51,124 nucleotides of DNA, taken from NCBI GenBank assembly GCA_016930835.1, contig JAFGGA010000157.1, positions 1-51,124 of the forward strand. The letters are read 5' to 3'. The stretch is from Deltaproteobacteria bacterium. Lineage in GTDB: Bacteria > Desulfobacterota > DSM-4660 > Desulfatiglandales > HGW-15. How positions within the stretch are numbered: position 1 is the stretch's first letter; each line of letters starts with the position of its first letter. Of this stretch, positions 35,196 through 43,728 are shown one piece after another. Made by a program: the position numbers and the translations under genes. The notes under the pieces are model-generated. The model searched no databases and was not told the DNA's origin. It saw only the letters and a list, made by a program, of their open reading frames with translations.

Positions 35196-36403
35196 TATTG
35201 GAAAAATATATATTGCCTCACGTCCCTGGCGATTTCCTCAGTCAACGCCTTGCGGATGGTTCCAACCGCTCGGTTTTCCGCCTGTTGGAGGGTGATATGG
35301 CCCTGACGCCCGTTTTTATTGATACTTCCAAACACGGCTTCCCCTCCTTTCTTATCCACCAACTCAAAATGGGTGCGCCATTCAACGTATTTCCATTCCG
35401 GTGTTCCTTTATCCAAAGGTTTTATGGCGACGTTGCCCTTGATCAGCACATTAGCCCTGCTAAGATCATCCGAAACGGCAAATCCTTCTTGATTGAGACC
35501 TTCAACCAGGGCATCTCTAATATCTTTGGATCGATCACCAGAGACCGATACGCCTACAAAAAAACCCCTGAATAGGATCGATTCCAACTGGTTTTTGATA
35601 TCCGAAAAATAAATAGGTGATGGAATGCCTTGCCCGGCCAGATTCACAATGCGAAACTCGGAATCATGGGCTTCCCGAAGCACAAATTGCTGAATAGCTT
35701 GCTTTAGATACTTGATCTTTGAAAGATTATCACTTGACCCCTCGGCCTTATCAATAAGTCTTTGGATCCCCCGATCCAATTCCCGAATCTTGTCTTCGAG
35801 GATTTTCGCGGATTGCTCGCGCTCCAAAACAGCCAGTGCATAAAAGATCGGCTCCGAACCCTCTTCCTCATAAACAGCAGCGATCCTTACACCGGAAAGG
35901 ACCTTTTGAGTGGAAACCTCCGTGATCTCTTCCATGCTAAGGGTCTGTTCGGTGCTGGACTTTCCTTGCACGTCGGTTTGGATATATCCCTGATAGGTAC
36001 GAGTACGCGAATCAATGGTGCTAGAAAAAATTTTGGCGATCTCAGCATGGGCATTCCCCTCCGCCGATTTCCGCGCGGGACCATACCCCACACCGGTCAG
36101 GTATTGTGATATGGGAAATTGCGTGTTGGGCTGATCAATCCAGGCCGGCCGCTTTCCCTTCTGGACCTCAAGTTTGGGATTATTTTGTTCGGGTGAAGGC
36201 TTGGAGGGTCTTGGGGGGGTTGGTTCACTGGGCCGCAAAGATGATTTTCCGCTGCCTTCTTCATCGCTAATATCATCAAAGGCCTTATCCGCCCGTTCGC
36301 GAATAGCGTCTCTAGGTACGTCAGGCCGACTTGCGCAAGCGGTTCCAATAACGGTGATTAAAAGGAACACGAAAAAAAAGGATCTAAATATCCTCATTTC
36401 CAT
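35195..36403 (-). CDS. LPP20-family lipoprotein with Pro-rich linker (copy b)
   Basis: The 402-residue lipoprotein has a signal ending in VIGTACAS, then a Pro/Ser-rich linker (PTPPRPSKPSPEQ). An LPP20-like domain follows: KRPAWIDQPNTQFPISQYLT, GVGYGPARKSAEGNAHAEIA. A second domain of ~150 residues after residue 250 (FRGFFVGVSVSGDRSKDIRD) resembles the C-terminal part of FlgT-like or related envelope proteins. GGGGAAG precedes the ATG. It lies downstream of the TPR lipoprotein and upstream of the protease. Envelope or outer-membrane assembly is a reasonable guess, without direct evidence. Confidence 0.8.
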   Translation of the reverse strand: MEMRIFRSFFFVFLLITVIGTACASRPDVPRDAIRERADKAFDDISDEEGSGKSSLRPSEPTPPRPSKPSPEQNNPKLEVQKGKRPAWIDQPNTQFPISQYLTGVGYGPARKSAEGNAHAEIAKIFSSTIDSRTRTYQGYIQTDVQGKSSTEQTLSMEEITEVSTQKVLSGVRIAAVYEEEGSEPIFYALAVLEREQSAKILEDKIRELDRGIQRLIDKAEGSSDNLSKIKYLKQAIQQFVLREAHDSEFRIVNLAGQGIPSPIYFSDIKNQLESILFRGFFVGVSVSGDRSKDIRDALVEGLNQEGFAVSDDLSRANVLIKGNVAIKPLDKGTPEWKYVEWRTHFELVDKKGGEAVFGSINKNGRQGHITLQQAENRAVGTIRKALTEEIARDVRQYIFFQ

Positions 36404-36472
36404 AATCTTCCCCGACAGGTCATCACAAAGAATGTATAGAGCATAATATATAAAACAAATATTTTAAAAAAT

Positions 36473-37855
36473 CTATTGCAATGTTCTGAATATCAAAAAA
36501 TGTTTCTGTTGACCCTTTACGTCGAACGGTTGAATCTCGCTGGTCTGAATGGTAGATCCGCTTGCACTCACAAATCGAATGTTGCCATGATACGTGCCTG
36601 GTGGAACCATCACCCTGGCTACCCTGATTTCGGCGGGAAGCAGCCGCCAGTGTCTCAGATCAGCCTGCTCCGTAGCGATACTTGCCACATTAGCGACCGT
36701 CCGGGTCACCAAACCGGCCAAGAGGCCGCCTCTTTTTTCCGCCTCATTCTCCGCCGCCTTGGTGGCCAGATATTTGGCTGTAGCCCTTGCAACGGCCTTT
36801 GCCTTCACTCTGCCGATTCGGTTTTCGAGATTTTTTACGGCAAGGGATGAAATATCTTCCATCATAACCGTGGAAGATGCATAGATAGGTTCAGCCGCCT
36901 GGTTTTGAAGAAAAACATTTCCCTGGGCAATCTGATACCCCGTTTTTTGAAATGCGGGGTAGGCAAACTTCATGATATACGCATCTGGCATAGGAATAAG
37001 AAAATATTTTTCAATCTTTTCCGGGCCGAGCCCATTATAATGGATGATGTAAATCTCAGCGTTTTTCTGTTTTTCGGACAGATCCACCACCTTGACCTGT
37101 GGATATTTTTCTCGTAATTCAATTAATTCTGAATAATACCCCAAGGCCTTTGTTAAAGACATTAGATTTTCAATCACAAGAACCGGGGGAGAAATGCCGT
37201 AATTGGGCAGATAGTCGGTTTCATAGATATCCCGCGATTTTTTATATGAAATATAGGCGTCATTCCACTCAGCCTCGGCCTCATACAGCACCCCCATTAT
37301 GAAACGAATAAATGCATCCTCTTTATAGACATTTTTTTCATCTTCTCCATAGTAGCTGTTGATGACATTGAGGACATTATCGACCCTGCGCGCTTCAACA
37401 AGAGCATCCTCCCAATATCCCATCCCAACATAATTCAAGGCCATAAAGAGGTTCACCAAAGCCCTTTCAAAATCTTCTCCTCGATACGGGACGGTATTAT
37501 CGCTGATCATGAAGGCTGCCGCCTCTTTCGATATTGATTTGGTATATAGTTCTTCCATCATGCTCTCACTCTTTGAGAGACTCCGGTTGCTCACATCGTA
37601 GTGGCCTCCATAATGGGAAATAATCCCTTCATCCAAATAATAAAGAACAGCATTTCGCTCGGCGTAAGTCTTCTTGCTTTCCTGAACGATCTTGTATGCA
37701 CCGTCATAATCTTGCTTAATAAGATGCTGATTGATATTCGGATAATGCTTTAGGCTTGGAGCACATGAAACAATCAATAGACACGACAAAATAAGAGCCG
37801 GAAAAGAAAACCGTTTCATAAGATTGTTCTTTTTTTCCTTATAGAGATGATTCAT
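36473..37855 (-). CDS. TPR-containing lipoprotein (COG3014-like)
   Basis: The ~460-residue protein has a lipoprotein signal (ALILSCLLIVSCAPS). The first half has TPR-like helical repeats (YDGAYKIVQESKKTYAERN, YWEDALVEARRVDNVLN, EAEWNDAYISYKKSRDIY). The second half has a beta-rich segment (AEIYIIHYNGLGPEKI) and an Ala-rich helix (VKAKAVARATAKYLATKAA). It ends with a strand-rich region (VPPGTYHGNIRFV). It matches the layout of COG3014 proteins that occur next to LpoB. The ATG at 37855 lies one base after the LpoB-like stop; 37819 (MKRFSFPAL) is the alternative and gives a more normal signal peptide. Confidence 0.78.
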   Translation of the reverse strand: MNHLYKEKKNNLMKRFSFPALILSCLLIVSCAPSLKHYPNINQHLIKQDYDGAYKIVQESKKTYAERNAVLYYLDEGIISHYGGHYDVSNRSLSKSESMMEELYTKSISKEAAAFMISDNTVPYRGEDFERALVNLFMALNYVGMGYWEDALVEARRVDNVLNVINSYYGEDEKNVYKEDAFIRFIMGVLYEAEAEWNDAYISYKKSRDIYETDYLPNYGISPPVLVIENLMSLTKALGYYSELIELREKYPQVKVVDLSEKQKNAEIYIIHYNGLGPEKIEKYFLIPMPDAYIMKFAYPAFQKTGYQIAQGNVFLQNQAAEPIYASSTVMMEDISSLAVKNLENRIGRVKAKAVARATAKYLATKAAENEAEKRGGLLAGLVTRTVANVASIATEQADLRHWRLLPAEIRVARVMVPPGTYHGNIRFVSASGSTIQTSEIQPFDVKGQQKHFLIFRTLQ

Positions 37856-37856
37856 C

Positions 37857-38480
37857 CTACCATTTCAATTTCGATCGTTGAATCACTTTTTTGATCTTTT
37901 TTTGTCCGATCCATGCCTTGATATTATTGGCCATATTGATGAGTTCAAGATCAACCTGATAGTACATGACCGCCGTACCGCCGGCCTCATCTCGAATGGT
38001 ATTGATGGAGCCGATCAACATAAAATCGGCGCCAACCTCTTCACCCGGTCCCTTCATGGTATCCTCTGAGGCATGCTTGGCCATATCCAGCCTCTCATCA
38101 CGGATACTGCCACGCTCTCCCTTGGATGCAACGAACTGAACTCTCCCGGAATTAATCAGGGCTCGCTCAAGGTCTTTCATAAAGGTCTCGACATTGATAT
38201 GCTCATGACTCTTATTGCGCACCATGCCTACGACAATGGTAGGTGGTTTTCCTTTGTTACTGGTTCTGAAACGCTCCAGCCATGGATTATCAAGACAATC
38301 TTGGATCATTTCATCCGAGACCATCCTTGAATCGGCATCGTTCCATCGCCCGCTCACATCAATGGTTGTGTCCGTATCCACGCGGCTGACTTTTGGGGTT
38401 GACGAGCACCCTATAAACAAGGCTACTATGCCAAACATAACAATCCACCAGGTGATTCGACGAAGACCTCTGTTCTTCAT
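37857..38480 (-). CDS. LpoB-like lipoprotein (penicillin-binding protein activator family)
   Basis: From the ATG at 38480, which has GGAGGAA just upstream, the product is 207 residues with a lipobox (ALFIGCSS). The mature domain is LpoB-like: VSGRWNDADSRMVSDEMI, CLDNPWLERF, PTIVVGMVRNKSHEHIN, VETFMKDLERALINSGRVQFV, GADFMLIGSINTI and YYQVDLELINM. In enterobacteria LpoB reaches from the outer membrane to activate PBP1b. In this setting the domain marks a conserved LpoB-COG3014-LPP20 gene group whose role is not established. The TPR lipoprotein follows immediately. Confidence 0.85.
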   Translation of the reverse strand: MKNRGLRRITWWIVMFGIVALFIGCSSTPKVSRVDTDTTIDVSGRWNDADSRMVSDEMIQDCLDNPWLERFRTSNKGKPPTIVVGMVRNKSHEHINVETFMKDLERALINSGRVQFVASKGERGSIRDERLDMAKHASEDTMKGPGEEVGADFMLIGSINTIRDEAGGTAVMYYQVDLELINMANNIKAWIGQKKIKKVIQRSKLKW

Positions 38481-38577
38481 TACTTCCTCCATAATAAAGA
38501 TGAAACATTAAGGTAATTATAACCTTTTTGTAAAGAGAATTGTAGTAAAAAGCTAGGTCATGGCATCGGGATTGGGA

Positions 38578-39036
38578 CTACTTAACACTCCTTAGTATAG
38601 ACTCTGCCTTTTTCTTTTCCAAGCGGACCAAAACATAACAGTGTTCCGGAAATCCGTAGGAACCTTGTTGATCAAACCAGCGCTCAATCACTTCCGTGTA
38701 ATTCAATTCAGCATCAGAAAGGATTTCAACAATTTGCTGGACATATTCGCCTCTCGTGGAGGCTATGATGGAATCACTGCTCCTTACATGAGTAAAAATT
38801 AATCGCCCCAACTCCGCCCGTGCGCGTTTGATAGCCTGATCCCATGCATCGTTTATCCGTGGCATTGGACCTGAAACACCCAAGGCATAGTAATAAGCAT
38901 CATCTTCCGGCATGGACTCGATCCATTCAGGGACGGGTTCCTTGACCGGCTCGGGTGTGGAGCTACAGCCTAAGCCCCATAAGATGAATACGAAAATGCC
39001 CAGACTCAAAAAAAGGTATTGTTTTTTCTCTTGCAT
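38578..39036 (-). CDS. LPP20-family lipoprotein (copy c)
   Basis: From the ATG at 39036 the product is 152 residues with a lipobox (LWGLGCSS) and the LPP20-like pattern VPEWIESMPEDDAYYYALGV, then AIKRARAELGRLIF and a helix up to residue 120. The C-terminal strand (GFPEHCYVLVRLEKKKAE) is also typical. GGTGGAGG lies ~12 bp upstream, slightly far. It is the first gene of the island, 97 bp before the LpoB-like gene. It is the shortest of the three LPP20 copies. Confidence 0.82.
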   Translation of the reverse strand: MQEKKQYLFLSLGIFVFILWGLGCSSTPEPVKEPVPEWIESMPEDDAYYYALGVSGPMPRINDAWDQAIKRARAELGRLIFTHVRSSDSIIASTRGEYVQQIVEILSDAELNYTEVIERWFDQQGSYGFPEHCYVLVRLEKKKAESILRSVK

Positions 39037-39440
39037 ATTAACGTACTGCCTCCACCTTATATTTAATCTTTTCGACACCCACCCTTCTAATCCGTTCACC
39101 TTCCATAACCTTTTCGAGGGTGCTTATCTCCATTTTCTCTCGGGATTTTCCTGCGTTATTCTTTCATGCCGAAAGCTGTAGAATGGGCATATGGGCTGCT
39201 TAAATGCCTTGAAGAATGATGAAAATGATCGGAAGGCATTTTAGCAACATTAAACGGAAATAGCAAATTTTAGAAGACCATTTTCGATAAAAATTCAAGC
39301 ATCCTTTTTCACTTGACTGATTTTAATCCTTCTTTTACAGTTATTTTATAGCTAAAATGTAATTAAAAGAGAATCATAAAATCCAATTTTTCAATCACTC
39401 TGATACTTTATTTAAAAACCGCTTGTAATCAAAAAAAGGC
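39037..39440. other. Divergent AT-rich intergenic region
   Basis: About 400 bp between the lipoprotein island (minus) and the DUF2080 gene (plus). I see no gene, no clear promoter pair and no strong hairpin, only AT-rich sequence with scattered T and A runs. Confidence 0.4.
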
Positions 39441-39683
39441 TTGGATACTCAACCTCTTTATCCAACTCAGGAAGTCCATAACGGGGTAAATGACGTGGAT
39501 AACCAGAATAAAACAAAAGATGAAAAAGACTCTACCCTTGAATCAAACCAAGGAAGGGTAAAGTTTGAAGTATACGGTGAAGAGATGATCGAAAAAGAGG
39601 TCAAATTGAGCGGCAATAGCGGGCGAGTCTATCTCCCACCGGATTGGGTTGGTCACCAGGTTAAAATCATTCGCATTGACTAA
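39441..39683 (+). CDS. DUF2080-type transposon-associated small protein
   Basis: The C-terminal half (YGEEMIEKEVKLSGNSGR then VYLPPDWVGHQVKIIRID) matches DUF2080, a small domain often called putative transposon-encoded protein and resembling AbrB-like DNA-binding folds. The N-terminal ~35 residues are hydrophilic and look unstructured. The start is uncertain: a TTG at 39441 gives 80 residues; a GTG at 39495, with GGGG upstream, gives 62. No transposase is next to it, so it is either a relic of a mobile element or a domesticated regulator. A GNAT gene follows after 24 bp. Confidence 0.7.
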   Translation: MDTQPLYPTQEVHNGVNDVDNQNKTKDEKDSTLESNQGRVKFEVYGEEMIEKEVKLSGNSGRVYLPPDWVGHQVKIIRID

Positions 39684-39707
39684 TACCTAATTGAAAGGAC
39701 CGGACCA

Positions 39708-40145
39708 ATGGATAATCTCATAATAAGAGAAATGAAGGAAGAAGATGCCGGGATAGTTGATAGAATCTACAAATCCATTGTCAAAACCCCGACGCCAATC
39801 AATTTTCAACGCATTTGCGAAGAAGCATCCCAGGGAAGGGGTGCGGTCAGTTTTGTGGCTGAATACGATGGCAATGTCGTTGGATATATGATCAGTTATA
39901 TTCTTTCAGGTGGTTTTGGCATTGATAAAGGTGCATGGATAGCCATGCTTGGCGTAGACCCCAAATACATGGGGCAAGGAATCGGCAAAAGCCTTGCTAC
40001 TGAGATTTTTCGCTTTTGCAAGGAAAAAGGTATCCAAAACATATTCACATCCGTTAGATGGGATTCGGTCGACTTGCTATCTTTTTTTAAGGCCATGGAT
40101 TTTGATCGAAGCCATTTTATCAATCTGCGAAAGGTGTTGGAATAA
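39708..40145 (+). CDS. GNAT family N-acetyltransferase
   Basis: The 145-residue protein has the GNAT fold: an N-terminal strand (LIIREMKEEDAGIVDRIY), a central strand FVAEYDGNVVGYMISYI, the acetyl-CoA-binding loop GVDPKYMGQGIGKSLATEI (Q/R-x-x-G-x-G/A type) and a C-terminal SVRWDSVDLLSFFKAMDF. Such enzymes acetylate small molecules or protein N-termini; the RimI-like layout makes protein acetylation possible. It follows the DUF2080 gene closely and is ended by a hairpin. Confidence 0.9.
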   Translation: MDNLIIREMKEEDAGIVDRIYKSIVKTPTPINFQRICEEASQGRGAVSFVAEYDGNVVGYMISYILSGGFGIDKGAWIAMLGVDPKYMGQGIGKSLATEIFRFCKEKGIQNIFTSVRWDSVDLLSFFKAMDFDRSHFINLRKVLE

Positions 40146-40242
40146 TTTTCAATTTATATGTCCTCCAACGAAGAATATCTTCTTAGTAAAATATCCTTAC
40201 CCTTTTTAAAAACCGGACGTACTACCTCTGTCTGATAACCTA

Positions 40243-40275
40243 AATCTCCTCCTCCTTGGGGAGGAGAGATTATTT
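40243..40275 (+). terminator. Hairpin terminator after the GNAT gene
   Basis: AATCTCCTCCTC and GGAGGAGAGATT pair almost perfectly around a short CTTGG loop, followed by ATTTG. It also borders the MITE-like element that begins at 40277. Confidence 0.6.
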
Positions 40276-40276
40276 G

Positions 40277-40420
40277 CAATGCTGTTGACTTAAGCTCCTA
40301 ATTGAGACGCGTCAGTCCCTGATGTCATTCCGGCGCCAGGTTTTCCGAAGTCTTCTGGACCCCGGCCTCTGCTGGGGTGACGGCAGGACCGATAAGATTT
40401 TGCCTAAGTCAGCCACATTG
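40277..40420. mobile_element. MITE-like palindromic element (copy 1)
   Basis: The ~144-bp unit has imperfect 18-bp terminal inverted repeats (CAATGCTGTTGACTTAAG at the left; the right end matches it at 14 of 18 positions) and an internal stem built on TGATGTCATTCCGGCGCCAG and its inverted partner. It shares ends and core with the unit at 46393-46548. It encodes no protein. No target duplication is obvious. Confidence 0.6.
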
Positions 40421-40549
40421 GAGGTTAGATGAGAGGGTTTAAATTCAAGGACTTACACCTTCACCCCAGCCCTCTCCCCCAAGAGAGAACGAGTTGTTGG
40501 ACGGCTTCGTAAGCCCGGTTTTTCATTTTATCTCTTTCTTTTCTTTATT

Positions 40550-40570
40550 ATAGTGTAATGATGACACTAT
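40550..40570. promoter_or_regulatory. NrtR-type operator before the Nudix regulator
   Basis: ATAGTGT-AATGATG-ACACTAT is a perfect 7-7-7 palindrome of 21 bp, 41 bp before the NrtR-like start. NrtR repressors bind ~21-bp palindromes and often control their own operon. The left arm overlaps a possible -10 (TATAGT), as expected for repression. Confidence 0.7.
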
Positions 40571-40611
40571 GCTAAATTTAAACAATACGCTCAGAAAGGA
40601 CCTCTTTTCCC

Positions 40612-41301
40612 ATGGCCTTCGCCTATAAATATCCCAGGCCCGCATTGACGGCCGATTGTGTGGTTTTTGGCCTGGATGATGAAAACCTGAAAGTCTTGTT
40701 GATTCAACGGGACAATGAACCCTTTGCAGGGCAATGGGCATTGCCTGGGGGGTTTGCCCAAGTAGGTGAACCCCTGGAAAAGACCGCCATGCGTGAACTG
40801 GAAGAAGAAACCAATCTGAAAAATGTCTTTTTAGAACAACTCTATACATTTAGCGACCCGAATCGTGATCCGCGGGAACATGTGGTAACCGTGGCCTATT
40901 TTGCCTTGGTGAACCTAGCGGAACATAAGGTACACGCATCTACGGATGCACGAAGGGCCGCTTGGTTTGATATCGACAATATACCTCCCTTGGCCTTTGA
41001 TCATAAAAAAATCCTAAGTGTCGCCTATGACCGCCTGCAAGGGAAGATCCGGCATCAACCCATCGGGTTTGAATTACTCCCCCCCAGATTTACTTTGCGA
41101 CAGCTTCAACGGATGTATGAAAAGATCCTGAATCGTAAACTGGATAAGCAGAATTTTAGGAAAAAGATGTTAAAAATGGGGATACTGGATGAACTGGATG
41201 AGATTGAAACCGATGTGGCCCATCGAGCGGCCCGGCTTTATCGGTTTAATGATTACAAGTATCGCAATAGGGTAAAGAAGGGATTTATCTTCGAGATGTG
41301 A
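40612..41301 (+). CDS. nrtR: NrtR-like regulator (Nudix domain plus winged helix)
   Basis: The 229-residue protein has an N-terminal Nudix domain ([39 protein letters not shown]) and a C-terminal winged-helix region ([30 protein letters not shown]). This two-domain layout is that of NrtR, a repressor of NAD metabolism that responds to ADP-ribose. The Nudix box is nearly complete (only the last Gly is Asn), so hydrolase activity may be kept. It is followed after 26 bp by a nicotinamidase gene and preceded by a perfect palindrome. The context strongly supports NAD salvage control. Confidence 0.9.
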   Translation: MAFAYKYPRPALTADCVVFGLDDENLKVLLIQRDNEPFAGQWALPGGFAQVGEPLEKTAMRELEEETNLKNVFLEQLYTFSDPNRDPREHVVTVAYFALVNLAEHKVHASTDARRAAWFDIDNIPPLAFDHKKILSVAYDRLQGKIRHQPIGFELLPPRFTLRQLQRMYEKILNRKLDKQNFRKKMLKMGILDELDEIETDVAHRAARLYRFNDYKYRNRVKKGFIFEM

Positions 41302-41327
41302 ACAAAATATAGAAGAGGGAGGTCATT

Positions 41328-41936
41328 ATGAAAGAAGCATTAATACTCGTTGACATACAAAAGGATTTTTTGCCGGGTGGGGCATTGGTTGTTCCAGAGG
41401 GGGATGCCATTATCCCTGTTGTAAATGAATTGATTCCCCAGTTTGGTCTGGTCCTGGCATGCAAAGACTGGCACCCTCATGATCATGGCTCCTTCGCCAG
41501 TCAGCATCCCGGGAAAAAACCGGGTGATATCATCATACTCAATGGTCTCGAACAGATTCTCTGGCCGGACCATTGTGTGATGGAAACACCCGGAGCGGAG
41601 TTCGCCCAAGGGCTGAATACCAATGGAATCCATAAAATATTTCCCAAAGGGACAGATCCTGCGATTGATAGCTATAGTGCATTTTTTGACAACGGGCATC
41701 AACAGGATACAGGCCTTGGCCCCTATTTGAAAGAGGAGGGGGTGGAGAAGGTGTTCATCGTTGGGCTGGCGACGGACTATTGTGTAAAATTTACGGCACT
41801 GGATGCCCAGGGACTTGGGTTCAAAACAACCGTCATCAAACAAGGCGTGCGAGGCGTAGAATTGAATCCGGGCGATTGTGACAAGGCCTTTCAAGATATG
41901 ATCCATGCGGGAATAGATATCATCAGCAATAGATAA
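41328..41936 (+). CDS. pncA: Nicotinamidase
   Basis: The 202-residue protein is a PncA-type isochorismatase-fold amidohydrolase. It shows the catalytic Asp in LVDIQKDFLPGGAL, the metal-binding CKDWHPHDHGSF, the catalytic Lys in FPKGTD and the nucleophile in GLATDYCVKFTA. It converts nicotinamide to nicotinate for NAD salvage. GGGAGGTC precedes the ATG. It forms an operon with the NrtR-like regulator upstream. A very short frame follows at 41951, but no pncB is seen. Confidence 0.95.
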   Translation: MKEALILVDIQKDFLPGGALVVPEGDAIIPVVNELIPQFGLVLACKDWHPHDHGSFASQHPGKKPGDIIILNGLEQILWPDHCVMETPGAEFAQGLNTNGIHKIFPKGTDPAIDSYSAFFDNGHQQDTGLGPYLKEEGVEKVFIVGLATDYCVKFTALDAQGLGFKTTVIKQGVRGVELNPGDCDKAFQDMIHAGIDIISNR

Positions 41937-41950
41937 TCAAGGAAACAAGA

Positions 41951-42022
41951 ATGAAAAAGTATTTCGATTATGGGAAAAAGAACGCCCAGCGGATTAAGAG
42001 GCTGTTGGAACCGGAAATCTGA
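41951..42022 (+). pseudogene. Tiny frame after pncA, possible gene remnant
   Basis: A 23-codon frame (MKKYFDYGKKNAQRIKRLLE then PEI) starts 14 bp after pncA, with AAGGAAAC as ribosome site. The sequence after its stop is non-coding. It could be the start of a lost NAD-salvage gene or a small peptide. I do not recognise it. Confidence 0.25.
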
Positions 42023-42373
42023 CCCCTTCCCCTTATCTTTATTGACCAACTTATTTCCTGCCTAACTTCAATTTTTTCAGAACCATCCATCGCTTTTCGC
42101 AACCGGCAACCTTTTTGAATCCATGCGCATCTTGACATCTAAAAAGCAGGGAAATTTTGTGGGATGATTGGCTGCGGCAGATTCAAAAGCACCGTTGTGT
42201 GGACCAAGAGGCCTCGACCGTTTGAGGCTTTTGCCTCCATTCATCCCCATAATCTGCCGTTCATCCCTTGATCATGCGTTTCATCGGATTCCCATAGCGG
42301 GCCTTTTCCCCATTCTTTATCATCCTATCCAATTCAGCAATCAAACCATTTACATCATCAAAGGAGGAAACGA
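42023..42373. other. Intergenic region before the Lol-like cluster
   Basis: About 350 bp without a credible gene. It has a TTGACA at 42132 with no good -10, and GCCTC/GAGGC inverted words near 42211-42227 followed by TTTT, a weak terminator candidate. A good AAGGAGG sits just before the next start. Confidence 0.4.
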
Positions 42374-43036
42374 ATGGAAAAACAAAATGATTTTCGCCTT
42401 CTTGGAAAAATGGGAATCATTTTCGTAGCAACCATTTTATTTATGACCGTTTCAATGGCCAAAGACTGGTCGGAATTCAATAAAATGAGTGAATCAAAGT
42501 TAACAGCAAAGATTAATGAATTCGAGAAAAGGCTTAATCAAAAACCGGATGATTTTGAGGCACTCAAGGCACTCGGTATCGCCTATGGCGTCAAAGCAAG
42601 GGATGATGCGAAAAAATTTGCTCCTCAATCAGTTGATACGCTCTCCCGGGCCTATAAAATGAATCAAAACGATTTCGAGGTCTTATGCTATTTGGGTAAT
42701 TCTACGACCATGATGGCCAACACCACATGGAACCCGATGAAAAAGATGTCTTACGCCAATAAGGGTATCGCCTTGATGGATAAGGCCATAAAAAAAGACC
42801 CGGATAATATCACTGTTCGATTAACAAGGGCCAATAACTCCAAAAGATTGCCCGAGTTCCTCAATAGAGGAGATGTGGCCATTGAAGACTACGAGCATTT
42901 GGCTGAGATGATCAAGCGAGACCCTCAGACATTAGGCCACCTGGAAAAAGAAGTGAATGCCAGCCTAACGGAACTATACGAAAAAAAACAAAAGAAGGCC
43001 CATGAAAAAAGGGGGCAGGAACAAAATGGGAGGTAA
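42374..43036 (+). CDS. Periplasmic TPR-type protein
   Basis: The 220-residue protein has a signal or anchor helix (GIIFVATILFMTVSMA) and TPR-like helices: LTAKINEFEKRLNQKPDDFE, ALKALGIAYGVKARDDAKKF, MNQNDFEVLCYLGNSTTMMA and DKAIKKDPDNITVRLTRANN. It ends in a Lys/Glu-rich tail. AAAGGAGG precedes the ATG. Its stop overlaps the start of the LolD-like gene, so it belongs to that operon. It may be an adaptor between the transporter and its cargo; that is inference from position. Confidence 0.75.
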   Translation: MEKQNDFRLLGKMGIIFVATILFMTVSMAKDWSEFNKMSESKLTAKINEFEKRLNQKPDDFEALKALGIAYGVKARDDAKKFAPQSVDTLSRAYKMNQNDFEVLCYLGNSTTMMANTTWNPMKKMSYANKGIALMDKAIKKDPDNITVRLTRANNSKRLPEFLNRGDVAIEDYEHLAEMIKRDPQTLGHLEKEVNASLTELYEKKQKKAHEKRGQEQNGR

Positions 43037-43038
43037 TG

Positions 43039-43728
43039 ATGGCGCTTATTGCAATGCAAAATATCCAAAAGGATTATCACCTGGGTGAAACTGTGGTCCA
43101 TGCCCTAACGGGAGTTGATTTGACCATTGAAAAAGGGGAATTCGTGGCTGTCTGGGGTCCTTCCGGCTCCGGTAAGACGACCCTGATGAATCTCATGGGA
43201 ACGGTTGATGAGCCGTCTGCCGGGCAAATTTTGATCAATGGTCAGGATGTTTTATCTTTATCCGATAATCAGCGGACCGAGCTGCGTAATCAAACCATCG
43301 GTTTTGTATTTCAGGGATTCAATCTTTTACCGGTCCTCTCCGCCCTTGAAAATGTGATGCTGCCTCTGCAGATAAAAGGTGATCCCGCTTCCAAGGTCAA
43401 GGAAAAAGCCCGTCTTCGTCTGGATGAAGTCGGTCTCTCTGGATTTTCCCATCATAGACCAGGCAAGTTATCCGGCGGACAACAACAACGGGTGGCCATT
43501 GCTCGTGCCCTGGTGACCGACCCATCCCTGGTGATCGCGGATGAACCGACTGCGAACCTGGACTCGGATACATCACGAAAAATTATCGGCCTTATGAGAA
43601 ACCTAAATAATAAAAATGGTGCCACATTTATCTTTTCCACCCATGATCAACGTCTTCTCGATCAATGTGACCGCTTGATCAAACTGGAGGATGGAAAGAT
43701 TATTAATGGAGGAAATGGAAAATGTTAA
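43039..43728 (+). CDS. LolD-like ABC transporter ATP-binding protein
   Basis: The 229-residue ATPase is of the MacB/LolD type: Walker [16 protein letters not shown], the Q-loop in [10 protein letters not shown], signature [15 protein letters not shown], Walker [15 protein letters not shown] and the switch His in FSTHDQ. I chose the ATG at 43039, five bases after GGGAGG; an ATG three bases earlier is also possible. It drives the FtsX-type permease encoded next, whose start overlaps its end. Such pairs work as mechanotransmitters for lipoprotein or other envelope cargo rather than as pumps. Confidence 0.93.
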   Translation: MALIAMQNIQKDYHLGETVVHALTGVDLTIEKGEFVAVWGPSGSGKTTLMNLMGTVDEPSAGQILINGQDVLSLSDNQRTELRNQTIGFVFQGFNLLPVLSALENVMLPLQIKGDPASKVKEKARLRLDEVGLSGFSHHRPGKLSGGQQQRVAIARALVTDPSLVIADEPTANLDSDTSRKIIGLMRNLNNKNGATFIFSTHDQRLLDQCDRLIKLEDGKIINGGNGKC

